In this document: piece by piece, positions 16,197-24,829 of the stretch
Numbering within the stretch: the stretch's first letter is position 1
Layout of the letters: each line of letters starts with the position of its first letter
NCBI GenBank assembly: GCA_000153145.1
Contig: CH672415.1
Span: 374,885 to 438,884 of the forward strand
Length of the DNA: 64,000 bases
Origin: a marine actinobacterium PHSC20C1
Lineage (GTDB): Bacteria; Actinomycetota; Actinomycetes; Actinomycetales; Microbacteriaceae
Direction: 5' to 3'
Translations under genes and position numbers: made by a program
The notes under the pieces: model-generated
Database searches by the model: none
Told to the model about the DNA's origin: nothing
Seen by the model: only the letters and a program-made list of their open reading frames with translations

Positions 16197-19172
16197 TCAC
16201 CAGCCGTTCGTCAGTACCCGATCGAGGGCGTCGACGAACGCGTCGGCACTTGCACGCGTGAGACACATTGGCGGTTTGATCTTTAGCACGCACTGATGGT
16301 CTGACGTGGGTTGAACGATGACGCCTACCTCACGCAGGCGCTCACAAATAGCTTCGGTCTCCTCGGTGGCTGGCGCAAGCGTTGTCCTGTCTCGCACAAA
16401 CTCGAGGCCAAGATAGAAGCCGCTGCCGTGCACGGTTCCGACGAGAGGATGGCGCTCGCCAAGCGCGGCGAGGTGCTCCTTGAGGTAGTTGCCGGTTTCG
16501 ACGGCGTTCTCCTGCAACTTTTCGTCTCGGATCACATCGAGCACGGTGAGACCGACAACGCTCGACACCGGGCTGCCGCCTGCTGACGAGAAGAAGTAGC
16601 CCTGCGAGCGGTAGTGGGCGGCAATCTCTGGCGTCGTGATGACTGCGCCGAGCGGATGCCCGTTGCCCATGGCCTTGGCGACCGCAACGATATCCGGCAC
16701 AACTTTCTGCTGCTCGAATCCCCAGAACCATTCGCCGAGGCGGCCATAGCCGACCTGCACTTCGTCAGCGATCGCAAGGCCGCCATGTTTGCGCACTGCA
16801 CTGTAGACGGCGTCGAGGTAGCCGTCGGGCAGGGCAATTCCACCCGCGTTTCCGTAGTACGTTTCCGCGATGAAGGCGCCGACAAGGGTTCCGGCGTCCG
16901 CCAGTCGCTCGATCTCGGCAACAGCCTCCCCGGCGTAACGGTCGGACTCCGGGCCGCGATACTTACCGCGGTAACTGTTCGGGGCATCAACGGTGTGCAC
17001 CCAGTCTGGCCGTGTGCTGAGGGCGTCAGGGTTGTCCGCGATCGATGTGGAAACGGCATCCGAAAGGAAAGTCCAGCCGTGGTAGGCCTCACGAACGGCG
17101 AGCACATCGCTGCGTGCTTTCCACGCCCGGGCAATGCGCAGCGCGAGGTCAACCGCTTCCGAGCCACTGTTGACGAGGAAGACGGAATTGAGGGGATCGG
17201 GGAGTAGCGCGCTCAAACGCTCGGAAAACTCCACGACCTCCGGATAGTTGAAACGGGAGTTGGTGTTGAGGAGGCTCCACTGTCGGGTGACAGCATCGAC
17301 GAGGCGTGGGTGTGCGTGTCCGATCGAAGTGACGTTGTTGAGAACATCCACGTAGACGCGGGCATCGGCGTCGACAAGGTATTCCCTCCAACCGCGCACC
17401 ATCATCGGAGGCTCGTCATAGTAGAACTCTTGCGCGTCAGCGAAAGTGTCGCGCCGGCGAGCGATCAGGGCGGCCGAATCTCGGTCGGTACTGGGAACCG
17501 TCTCGCCAAACACGAGCGGTGTTGGATCGCAGGCGAGAGCGCGCCAAGCGGCAGCAAGTTCTGGGCCGACCATCCACGGGACGGCAACATCGCCGAGGGA
17601 TGCCTGCACGCGGAGTCGAGTCTGAGTGCGGGCGATAGGCGCGCCAGCATCCACCTCTGTGCCAGTGGGAACAAGCGCTTCGACACCCTCAAGAGTGAGG
17701 AGGATGCCGTTGCCACGGAACTCGACGCCGTCAGCGGTGTGCGTGACAGCGCCGGGCCAGGGAGCGGCCACGTCGTGCGGCTTGGCCAGTGTGAGCTCGA
17801 TGCCGAGCGGAGTGTTCAAGGGTTCTGGATCGACCGGGATGTGTGCCCGGGTGAGCCGGGGCTCAGCAAAGCGGGTGAGCGCGCCGGACGCACCGGCGCT
17901 GATGGCGTCCGCTGCGATCTTCGCTTCGGCATCGTCGTCGAGCCAGCGCCCGTTGTCGAGTGCCGCGCTCGTCGCTGAGAAATCCAGCACTTTGATAGCG
18001 CTCGGATTGAGCGCTGGAATAAGCATTCCGCTTGCTGGCAGACTCGCGTGCTGGAAATCATGTCCGAGCGCACCGCGAACAAGTTCGTTTGCTACTGCAA
18101 GCGGAACCGAGGTTGCCTGCTCAAAGATGCGCAGCTCGTGCAGCAGATTCTCGCTCGCGTACTCGTTGTCGGGGTCGGTTGCCTGCACATGATGCCCGCT
18201 GGCGACGAGGATCGCGCCGCGGATCACCACAAGCGGCCAGAGTGCTTCGGATTCGGCTAACGAGAGCGGGCGGATCGAGTGGTACGCGGAAACGGCACGC
18301 AGCACGGATGGCAGCGTGGCACCGTCGTGGTGCACAAGAGAGGAGACCGTGATTGCAATCTCGCCAACAGCCCAACTTCGGTTGACATCGCCGAAGTCGA
18401 TGATCCCATCCGGAATACCCGTGAGGGTGTCGTTCGACACAACATTATCGTCGGTGAGGTCGCCGTGGATTGTCTGAACCGGAAGCTCAGCTGCCAAAGC
18501 AGACACCGTCGCCCAAGCGGCATCGCTCGCCTCGCGAAGGCGCGCACGGAGCACATCGTCGTCAACATAAGGGAGGAGGGCGTCGAGCACGGTCGAGGCG
18601 CGACGAAGATCCCACTGGTTCGAGCGCTCGACGCCGGGGGCGTCGAAGTCCGCGAACGCGACGGCAACACGAGCGGCGAGTGCTCCAATGGCGCGCACAG
18701 CGTGAGGGGATAGGTAGCGCCCGCCTGAGAGCGGAGTTCCGCTAATGAAGTCGAGAACGCGGGCGTGCAGTCGTTGGCCGTCGACCGAGAGCTCCTGGAC
18801 GCGTTCACCATCACGGCCGGTGCGAGTGAGGGGCACCCGGATGCTCGGCTCTTGCGAGGCAAGATGGGCGGTGGCAAGGGATTGTGCCTCGAGCTCAGCC
18901 CGGGAGCTTGCGGGGTTGGAAATCTTGAGGAGAGTGCGTTCTTCCGCGCCCTCCAGAAGGAAATTGCGGTCCTGATGGCTGCCGAGCGAACGAGCAGTGG
19001 CAGCGATGCCAAAGATAGTGTCGGCGAGAGCCGCGGCGTCCTGCTCAGAAATCTCCGGAGGGGGGTCTTGCACAAGGGAGAACTCGCTCGAGGTCGACGT
19101 ATCTTTCACAGGTATTCCGCTCGTGAGTTTCCACACGCAAGTGTCGCGGATGCCCGTGCGGCAGCCGCGCAT
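16197..19172 (-). CDS. Phosphotransferase / M23-like / class III aminotransferase fusion
   Basis: The 991-aa protein has three parts. Residues 30-350 resemble an aminoglycoside/choline-type kinase, with Brenner-like HGDLTDDN and the metal site GIIDFGD. Residues 430-560 look like a degenerate M23/lipoyl-type beta domain. Residues 580-985 are a class III PLP aminotransferase, with [10 protein letters not shown], the PLP lysine in [11 protein letters not shown] and [11 protein letters not shown]. Proteins of this three-part type occur across bacteria and are related to ethanolamine-phosphate/hydroxylysine-phosphate phospho-lyases. A combined phosphorylate-then-lyse activity on an amino alcohol is plausible but inferred. 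The start at 19172 lacks a ribosome site; GTG 19109 is an alternative. Confidence 0.85.
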   Translation of the reverse strand: MRGCRTGIRDTCVWKLTSGIPVKDTSTSSEFSLVQDPPPEISEQDAAALADTIFGIAATARSLGSHQDRNFLLEGAEERTLLKISNPASSRAELEAQSLATAHLASQEPSIRVPLTRTGRDGERVQELSVDGQRLHARVLDFISGTPLSGGRYLSPHAVRAIGALAARVAVAFADFDAPGVERSNQWDLRRASTVLDALLPYVDDDVLRARLREASDAAWATVSALAAELPVQTIHGDLTDDNVVSNDTLTGIPDGIIDFGDVNRSWAVGEIAITVSSLVHHDGATLPSVLRAVSAYHSIRPLSLAESEALWPLVVIRGAILVASGHHVQATDPDNEYASENLLHELRIFEQATSVPLAVANELVRGALGHDFQHASLPASGMLIPALNPSAIKVLDFSATSAALDNGRWLDDDAEAKIAADAISAGASGALTRFAEPRLTRAHIPVDPEPLNTPLGIELTLAKPHDVAAPWPGAVTHTADGVEFRGNGILLTLEGVEALVPTGTEVDAGAPIARTQTRLRVQASLGDVAVPWMVGPELAAAWRALACDPTPLVFGETVPSTDRDSAALIARRRDTFADAQEFYYDEPPMMVRGWREYLVDADARVYVDVLNNVTSIGHAHPRLVDAVTRQWSLLNTNSRFNYPEVVEFSERLSALLPDPLNSVFLVNSGSEAVDLALRIARAWKARSDVLAVREAYHGWTFLSDAVSTSIADNPDALSTRPDWVHTVDAPNSYRGKYRGPESDRYAGEAVAEIERLADAGTLVGAFIAETYYGNAGGIALPDGYLDAVYSAVRKHGGLAIADEVQVGYGRLGEWFWGFEQQKVVPDIVAVAKAMGNGHPLGAVITTPEIAAHYRSQGYFFSSAGGSPVSSVVGLTVLDVIRDEKLQENAVETGNYLKEHLAALGERHPLVGTVHGSGFYLGLEFVRDRTTLAPATEETEAICERLREVGVIVQPTSDHQCVLKIKPPMCLTRASADAFVDALDRVLTNGW

Positions 19173-19301
19173 CCAATCTAGGCCACAGCCCTATGGGACA
19201 GCGCTAACATTCTCGGAATATCTGAGGCCGCATTCGACTTGTCCTGAGTAACTTGCCGTCACACTTCGTTGAGGCGCGTGAACCCCCAATACTCTTGAAA
19301 G

Positions 19302-19757
19302 GTGAATACCTTGGAAACCCTGACTGTGCTGCTCGGCCTGGTGGCTTTAGCCACCGCGCTGGGTCTGGTCTGGCGTGCCCGAACCGGCCGCATCCAGCGA
19401 GCCCGAACCAGTGCAACGGATGCTGACAACCGCATTTCGATTGCTGGCGCCCCCGAGTTCGGAACCCGCATCACTCTGCTCCAGTTCTCGACCGAGGTCT
19501 GCACCCCCTGCAAAACAACTCACACCCTCCTCAGCGGCCTCGCTAGCGAACTCGACAACGGAACCGGCGCAGTCGTTCACGTCGACATCGATGTGACGTC
19601 ACGGCCTGAGATCGCGAACCAGTTCAAACTGCTGCAATCGCCGACCACGTTCATTCTCGATGGCAATGGTGTTCTGCAGGCTCGTATCGGCGGCGCCCCC
19701 AAAATCAACGACGTTCGTGCCGAACTCGACCGGATGCTCAGCCCCGCGTTTGTCTAA
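19302..19757 (+). CDS. Membrane-anchored thioredoxin-like protein
   Basis: The 151-aa protein has an N-terminal membrane segment (residues 4-24), a charged linker, and a thioredoxin fold with the active site CTPC (Cys67, Cys70) and a cis-Pro region SPTTFI. The chosen GTG at 19302 has a GAAAG upstream; TTG 19311 is a realistic alternative. It is followed after about 50 bp by a DUF4395 membrane protein, a pairing common in actinobacteria. A role in thiol transfer across or at the membrane is inferred from this pairing. Confidence 0.85.
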   Translation: MNTLETLTVLLGLVALATALGLVWRARTGRIQRARTSATDADNRISIAGAPEFGTRITLLQFSTEVCTPCKTTHTLLSGLASELDNGTGAVVHVDIDVTSRPEIANQFKLLQSPTTFILDGNGVLQARIGGAPKINDVRAELDRMLSPAFV

Positions 19758-19807
19758 CGACTGTGCGAGATAGCCGGCTACCCGAAACAACGAAGATAGC
19801 GACAACA

Positions 19808-20374
19808 ATGACCTCGAATGACAAACGGACTCCGGAAGTAGCCCCGCTTTCGGGCTCGAAGGCAGCCCTTGCTGCCAAGCCTGGACAAACCGGGATCGAC
19901 CCGCGCGGACCCCGTTTCGGCGCCGGCATCACCACCGTGCTGCTGCTGACCGTGATCGGGCTCGGATTGGATGCTGCGGCGGCACTTCCGGCCACGATCG
20001 CCGAGCGCGCCAGCCAGCCAGCTTTCCTCCTCTTCAGTCTCATTGCGGTTCTCTTTGCGTGGGGAGCCTTCGCAGGAATCCAACGTCACCCCTACGGACT
20101 GATCTTCAAGGCAGTGATTCGCCCGCGGCTCAGCGCACCAAGCCATCAGGAAGACCCGCGACCACCCACGTTCTCGCAGGGTGTCGGCTTCGTCATCACC
20201 GTCATCGGAATCGTGCTCCATCTTGCGGCGGTACCCTATGCCCTCGTGATCTTCGCGGGCATGGCGTTTATTGCCGCGTTCCTGAACTCGGTCTTCGACT
20301 ACTGCCTCGGATGCCAGCTGTACGTGCTGCTTGCGCGTGCTGGCCTGGTTGGTCGCGCTCGCTCCGCAGCCTAA
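19808..20374 (+). CDS. DUF4395 membrane protein
   Basis: The 188-aa product starts at ATG 19808; an in-frame GTG at 19763 is possible but gives an unrelated extension. It has the DUF4395 opening (GIDPRGPRFGAGIT), about four membrane helices, and the signature FDYCLGCQLYVLLAR with a CxxC pair near residue 170. These cysteines could exchange electrons with the thioredoxin-like protein encoded just upstream, as for DsbD/CcdA-type carriers; this is an inference. Confidence 0.85.
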   Translation: MTSNDKRTPEVAPLSGSKAALAAKPGQTGIDPRGPRFGAGITTVLLLTVIGLGLDAAAALPATIAERASQPAFLLFSLIAVLFAWGAFAGIQRHPYGLIFKAVIRPRLSAPSHQEDPRPPTFSQGVGFVITVIGIVLHLAAVPYALVIFAGMAFIAAFLNSVFDYCLGCQLYVLLARAGLVGRARSAA

Positions 20375-20555
20375 GCGAGGACTCAGAGCCCGGCAGGCTC
20401 GCCTCGGACCCGTGGCTTCGATGGTCGACGGCTGCGATGCACCTCTTTGCTAGCGTTTGAGCACGGCGATTCGCTAGGATAACTCACAGTTAACTCTATA
20501 GCTCTGCTGTGCTCGCGCAGCGGACGAGGGCTTCAGCTGCGAAAGGCTACTACGC

Positions 20556-22310
20556 GTGGAATCGATCAGCGAGTCACACCCGGCGGTCCTCAGATTCTCG
20601 CGATGGGGTGTGGCTGTGCTCACGGCGTTGGCTGTCATTGCCGCGCCAATAGTTGTCGCTTCGACGCCCGCAAGCGGCACTGAGGAGCCTCTCGAAAGCT
20701 ACATTTACGCTGATACCTACACGTTTGAGGCCGACCCTTACGACGTGGACCCCAATCTCACAGTGCGGGCCCCAGGATGCCGACGTTTTCTCGAGCCGCA
20801 AGTGTGGAGTGGCACCGCCTGGCAGGCGACGGCCGAAAAGATCACGGTAATAACTGACTACTCTCTGCCGCTATCGGAACAGTGCTACGACGCCGATGGA
20901 GAGATGGACGTGCTGGCAGTTTTGTCGTTGCACTTGGGAACGCCGCTAGTGCTCCCTGGAACCTACAAGATTCGGCTGTTCACTCCGGCCGAAAGTGCGG
21001 AATACGGCGGCGGGACGCTTGATGGCAGCGGCAGTGAGGTGCGGACCACCTGGAATTTCTCAAGCGCCACGAGCGAAATAATTACGGTCAAGATTGTCAA
21101 AGCATCGACGAAGGTCTATCCGATCGACGACGAAGACTTGTGGATTCGATCCGGCGAATCGGCGGGGGACCGCTACGTCAGTGTGACTACTCCGCAACGC
21201 ACTGGAAAACTTGTGGGGCTTGAGAAGCGCATAAACGGGTCGTGGACCATTCATGGGCTCTACCGGGGCGGAACTGGGTTGAGCGAGAGCTATAGATTTC
21301 CCGTGCAGACCGAAGACATGGAGTGGCGAATAAAGCTCTACGAAACCGACTACACGGAGCCTGCTGCATCACCTTCGTGGTTCGTCCGGGTGTACCCCGT
21401 CGTCACGAGACTTGCAGGTGCAAACCGTTATTCGACGGCGGCAGCAGTTTCCGCAGAGTCGTTTGAGCCTGGGGTTGCGGTGGCGTATGTCGCGAATGGG
21501 GCGAATTTCCCGGATGCGTTGGCGGGGGCTGCTGTTGCCGGCAAGGTCGGTGCTCCGGTGTTGTTGACCAGTGCGTCTCGGATTCCGTCGGTGGTGAAGG
21601 CTGAGTTGGAGCGTTTGCAACCGCAGAAGATCATTGTTTTGGGTGGCTCGGGGGTTGTCTCTGACGACGTGATGAGCCAGCTGGCTGCGTATACGACTGG
21701 TGCGGTTACCCGTCTTGCGGGCGCGAATCGTTATTCGACGGCAGCAGCGGTGTCTGCGGCTTCGTTTGAGCCTGGGGTTTCGGTGGCGTATGTCGCCAAC
21801 GGTGCAAATTTCCCGGATGCCTTGGCTGGGGCTGCTGTTGCCGGCAAGGTCGGTGCTCCGGTGTTGTTGACCAGTGCGTCTCGGATTCCGTCGGTGGTGA
21901 AGGCTGAGTTGGAGCGTTTGCAACCACAGAAGATCATTGTGTTGGGAGGCTCGGGGGTCCTCTCTGACTCTGTGAAGAGCCAGCTGGCTGCGTATACGAC
22001 TGGTGCGGTTACCCGTCTTGCGGGCGCGAATCGTTATTCGACGGCAGCAGCCGTGGCTGCGGCATCGTTTGAGCCTGGAGTTCCGGTGGCGTATGTCGCC
22101 AACGGTGCAAATTTCCCGGATGCTCTCGCCGGCGCTGCCGTCGCGGGAAGCGTTGGCGCTCCAGTGTTGCTAATTAGCGGCTCGGCGATTCCCTCTGTGG
22201 TGAAGGCTGAGTTGGAGCGATTGCGGCCACAGAAGATCATCGTTTTGGGCGGTACGGGCGTGATCTCAGAGTCACTAATGAAGCAACTGAAGGCCTACGT
22301 CGTTTTGTGA
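20556..22310 (+). CDS. Secreted protein with three cell-wall-binding type 2 repeats
   Basis: The GTG start gives 584 aa. Residues 1-45 form a signal peptide (positively charged stretch, hydrophobic core ending at VASTPASG). Residues 46-282 are an unrecognised extracellular region with Tyr/Thr-rich beta-type sequence. Residues 283-584 are three CW_binding_2 repeats (VTRLAGANRYSTAA ... FPDALAGAAVAG ... IIVLGGSGVVS), a module known to anchor proteins to the wall by binding anionic polymers. Three copies form the functional trimer in Clostridioides cell-wall proteins. The repeats are nearly identical, unlike the variable ones usually seen. The function of the N-terminal part is unknown. Confidence 0.9.
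   Translation: MESISESHPAVLRFSRWGVAVLTALAVIAAPIVVASTPASGTEEPLESYIYADTYTFEADPYDVDPNLTVRAPGCRRFLEPQVWSGTAWQATAEKITVITDYSLPLSEQCYDADGEMDVLAVLSLHLGTPLVLPGTYKIRLFTPAESAEYGGGTLDGSGSEVRTTWNFSSATSEIITVKIVKASTKVYPIDDEDLWIRSGESAGDRYVSVTTPQRTGKLVGLEKRINGSWTIHGLYRGGTGLSESYRFPVQTEDMEWRIKLYETDYTEPAASPSWFVRVYPVVTRLAGANRYSTAAAVSAESFEPGVAVAYVANGANFPDALAGAAVAGKVGAPVLLTSASRIPSVVKAELERLQPQKIIVLGGSGVVSDDVMSQLAAYTTGAVTRLAGANRYSTAAAVSAASFEPGVSVAYVANGANFPDALAGAAVAGKVGAPVLLTSASRIPSVVKAELERLQPQKIIVLGGSGVLSDSVKSQLAAYTTGAVTRLAGANRYSTAAAVAAASFEPGVPVAYVANGANFPDALAGAAVAGSVGAPVLLISGSAIPSVVKAELERLRPQKIIVLGGTGVISESLMKQLKAYVVL
21402..22307 (+). repeat. Three tandem 303-bp coding repeats (CW-binding modules)
   Basis: The units lie at 21402-21704, 21705-22007 and 22008-22307 (the last one codon shorter). 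Units 1 and 2 share long identical tracts around the SVVKAELERLQPQ region. Unit 3 differs mostly between 22130 and 22210. The pattern suggests recent duplication or gene conversion between units. Confidence 0.9.
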
Positions 22311-22390
22311 TCGTCCCGATTCACGCGCGTCAGCGCACTTGGCCTCGGTCAGTCGTTCTCGACGCAGCCCGCGGCACGTAAGCTCACCCC

Positions 22391-23092
22391 ATGGCTATCT
22401 CCCGCTTCGAAGAGCTCGACTTTCAAGAAACTCCGATGGGGGAACTCAACTTGCGGCGCCGACGGGAGCCGACGCTCGACGTCGATGTGTATGAGGTGAA
22501 GCTCGGCGAGGAGTACCTCATGTCGAGCCTGTTTACCGTCGCCGAGATTGCGCTTTCCGACCTTGGGCTAGCGGCGGCCAGCGGTGACGAACTGCGCGTC
22601 GTCAATGGGGGACTTGGCCTCGGCTACACCGCAGTTGCGGCGCTTTCCGATTCTCGCGTGGCATCGCTCGAAGTCATCGACGCCCTCCCCGCGGTGATTG
22701 ATTGGCACCGGCGCGGCCTGCTCCCTGTGTCTGCAGAACTCACTGGCGACAGCCGCACCACCCTCACGCACGCTGACTTTTTTGCCGTGATGCGCGCCGA
22801 ACCAACCGAGCCCTACGACGTGATTCTGCTGGATGTCGACCACTCTCCTCGACACCAACTCGACCCCAGCCACGCCGACCTCTATACCGTTGACGGTTTG
22901 CGGCGGGTGCGGGCTCATCTCACCGATGGCGGAGTATTCGCGCTCTGGTCGGATGACCCGACCGACGACGAATTCATGGAGCGACTTGGTCAAGTATTCG
23001 AGAATCCGACCGCTCACGTGGTCGATTTCGACAATGCGCTCACCGGCGGGGTCTCATCCAACACCGTATATGTCGCCACCAGGGGAGCCTAG
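22391..23092 (+). CDS. Spermidine synthase-like methyltransferase-fold protein
   Basis: The 233-aa product has a Rossmann SAM-type core: LRVVNGGLGLGYTAVAAL, the acidic strand end ASLEVIDALPAVIDWHRRG, and YDVILLDVDHSPRHQLDP. This resembles the spermidine synthase/PolyA-like group, although the DxG and Asp104-type aminopropyl motifs are weak. It could be an actinobacterial spermine/spermidine synthase-like protein without polyamine activity. ATG 22391 is within 80 bp of the CW-binding gene stop. A 4-bp 3' overlap with the weak minus-strand frame at 23089 is noted. Confidence 0.75.
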   Translation: MAISRFEELDFQETPMGELNLRRRREPTLDVDVYEVKLGEEYLMSSLFTVAEIALSDLGLAAASGDELRVVNGGLGLGYTAVAALSDSRVASLEVIDALPAVIDWHRRGLLPVSAELTGDSRTTLTHADFFAVMRAEPTEPYDVILLDVDHSPRHQLDPSHADLYTVDGLRRVRAHLTDGGVFALWSDDPTDDEFMERLGQVFENPTAHVVDFDNALTGGVSSNTVYVATRGA

Positions 23093-23352
23093 GCCCGATT
23101 AGAAGTTATATTGCTTCGTTGGTCGTCGTTTGGATCGTGATTTCGAGAGTGACGACCCCGTGATGGATGGTCGTCGGGCTCAGGGATCAAACTACTCAGC
23201 CATTCGGCGAGGGGATCGACGCGCGAGCTAGCGTTGGCGTGCGCGCTGGCAGCTAACGGACGAGGTATGTGACCGGTGTCGGGCGTGACCTCGAAGGCGC
23301 ACGTCGACGCGGATTGGCTGCAGGCGTCGTGCCCGGATGTTGTGGTGTCCAT
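23089..23352 (-). CDS. Hypothetical small protein, weak call
   Basis: The 87-aa frame starts at ATG 23352 after AGAGGAG spaced 6 nt, an excellent ribosome site. The protein is polar and low-complexity, with a Ser/Asp/Arg-rich tail and no recognised domain. It overlaps the 3' end of the spermidine synthase-like gene by 4 bp. The codon pattern is not clearly coding, so it may be a chance frame. The alternative is that 23093-23585 is non-coding. Confidence 0.3.
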   Translation of the reverse strand: MDTTTSGHDACSQSASTCAFEVTPDTGHIPRPLAASAHANASSRVDPLAEWLSSLIPEPDDHPSRGRHSRNHDPNDDQRSNITSNRA

Positions 23353-23585
23353 TAGTGCTCCTCTTGCTCCTCTTACTCCGGCGTGGCCGGCTTGAGGCAG
23401 GGTGCTTGCCAACACGGTTGTGCTGTCGTTCGGTTGGCTCGACGTGTGAGGTGTGGTGTCCGAGCGACGAAAGCGCGGAGCATGTGGGGAACAGGGGGTG
23501 CTCGGCCGATGAGGCCAAGCACCCCTCGCTCCGGACAGCAGGACTGGGGGAGGCCCTGGCGAATCGCGTGTGCTTATCCGGAGTT
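23353..23585. other. Gap with no supported gene
   Basis: Open frames exist on both strands here, but none has a ribosome site or recognisable protein. An imperfect G-rich/C-rich palindrome (AGGGGGTGCTCGGCCGATGA...AAGCACCCCTC, 23504-23529) could be a terminator-like hairpin for the small membrane protein gene on the minus strand. Confidence 0.3.
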
Positions 23586-23747
23586 TTAGACCCGACCGCC
23601 CGACAGCCTGCGAGCGAGGAAAACGATGACGGCGAGAACGGCCAACACGATTCCGACCCAGAGGAGGAAGTTGAGCGACTGGACAAATCCGCCAGTGAGC
23701 AGCAGTATGACCGCAATAATGGCCACGATGATGAGAAGAGTGTTCAT
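23586..23747 (-). CDS. Small 53-aa membrane protein
   Basis: The frame runs from ATG 23747 to TAA 23586, after an AAGGTAACTCCCCC ribosome region. It has two hydrophobic stretches (NTLLIIVAIIAVILLL and FLLWVGIVLAVLAVIVFLA) separated by a short loop, then RRLSGGRV. Short membrane proteins of this two-helix type are often found next to CsbD and stress genes in actinobacteria. It is co-directional with the CsbD gene, which is 57 bp upstream, so the two probably share a transcript. No molecular function is known. Confidence 0.75.
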   Translation of the reverse strand: MNTLLIIVAIIAVILLLTGGFVQSLNFLLWVGIVLAVLAVIVFLARRLSGGRV

Positions 23748-23804
23748 GGGGGAGTTACCTTTCGAGACGTGAAATAGGAAAGCTGTTGCTTGTCAGCGGA
23801 GCGA

Positions 23805-23978
23805 CTATTCCTTGACCGCGTCTTTGACGTTTTCGGCGGCCTGCTTCAGGTTCGCTTTGGTCTGATCGGCTTTGCCTTCGGCTTCGAGTTCTTCGTTGCC
23901 GGTGGCTTTTCCTGCTGTCTCTTTGGTCTTTCCTTTGAGGTCTTCAGCAGTGTTTTCGACCTTGTCTGATGCACTCAT
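23805..23978 (-). CDS. CsbD family stress protein
   Basis: The 57-aa hydrophilic product (MSASDKVENTAEDLKGKTKE and following, Lys/Glu/Ala-rich) matches CsbD, a small general stress protein induced in many bacteria by sigma-B-type regulation. The ATG at 23978 was chosen because AAGGAGCTC lies 8 nt before it; the frame's earlier ATG gives an unrelated extension. It is the likely first gene of a two-gene transcript with the small membrane protein. Its mechanism is unknown. Confidence 0.9.
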   Translation of the reverse strand: MSASDKVENTAEDLKGKTKETAGKATGNEELEAEGKADQTKANLKQAAENVKDAVKE

Positions 23979-24148
23979 GATTGAGCTCCTTTGTTCTGGG
24001 GGAGGGATGTCGAATGAAGCTGGTGGAAACATGAGCGACGGCTGGATGCCGCACCCACTAGCCGAGAATATTTTGAACGGTCGCGGGCTGCCTCACCCTA
24101 AAGGGTGAACTTTCACCAAGATTCGGTCGAACGACTTATCGTTGAGGC

Positions 24149-24829
24149 ATGAATTCAGTCCGCATTGCCCTGGTTAACGATTACGAGGTAGTCGCTCGTG
24201 GAGTCGTTGGCATGTTGCGCTCCTACCAGAGCCGAATCCGCATAGTCGAGCTCGATCTCAACAGGCAAGTGAGCGAGTACGTTGACATCGCCCTGTATGA
24301 CACCTTTGCGGCCACTCAAGGCGACCGTGCTGCGGTTCGAGAGCTCGTCGCGAATCCGCTAGTCGAATTGGTAGTTGTCTACTCGTGGAATCTTGACCCA
24401 GCTCACATCGCGGCCGCGCTTGCGAACGGCGCGGGTGGTTACATCTCTAAAGGCTTGTCGGCTGCCATGCTTGTGGCTGCGTTGGAGGCGATTCACGCTG
24501 GGGGCGAGCGGATTCACACCGGCGGTAAGGGAACACCCATTGTTGTCGCAGGCGACTGGCCAGGCCGCGAAGAGGGCCTCACGGAACGCGAAGCAGAAAT
24601 TCTGGCGCTAATCACTCAGGGACTCTCCAACTTGGAGATTGCTGAACGGACGAATCTTTCGATCAATTCAATCAAGACCCACATCCGAAGCGGCTATCGA
24701 AGCATCGGTGTGAGCAGCAGAACTAACGCCGTACTGTGGGGCATCGAGCACGGCTTTCGCCCGGACCGCGTCAGAATTGAACGCCCTGAGCCTGCGCCGG
24801 GCGGGTTAGAGGTCGTCACGAGCGCATGA
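24149..24829 (+). CDS. Orphan LuxR-family response regulator with degenerate receiver
   Basis: The 226-aa protein has an N-terminal receiver-like domain (IALVNDYEVVARGVVGML), possible phospho-acceptor Asp51 (YVDIALYDTF) and Lys at about 109 (GGYISKG). The first acidic position reads Asn10-Asp11, not the usual Asp-Asp, and the loop after Asp51 lacks the normal Met-Pro. The C-terminal LuxR/FixJ helix-turn-helix is intact (LTEREAEILALITQGLSNLE, then SINSIKTHI). No sensor kinase is adjacent. It overlaps the FUSC gene by 4 bp (ATGA), so it probably controls or is co-expressed with it. Confidence 0.88.
   Translation: MNSVRIALVNDYEVVARGVVGMLRSYQSRIRIVELDLNRQVSEYVDIALYDTFAATQGDRAAVRELVANPLVELVVVYSWNLDPAHIAAALANGAGGYISKGLSAAMLVAALEAIHAGGERIHTGGKGTPIVVAGDWPGREEGLTEREAEILALITQGLSNLEIAERTNLSINSIKTHIRSGYRSIGVSSRTNAVLWGIEHGFRPDRVRIERPEPAPGGLEVVTSA

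Noticed and set aside
21369..22240. Minus-strand open frames with repeated protein sequence in the CW-binding region, which could be taken for tandem genes
   Set aside because: They are complements of the three repeated units; their repetition comes from the plus-strand repeats.
21402..22307. Tandem DNA repeats that could be mistaken for a CRISPR or a microsatellite-type array
   Set aside because: The unit is 303 bp, coding throughout and has no short repeat-spacer pattern.
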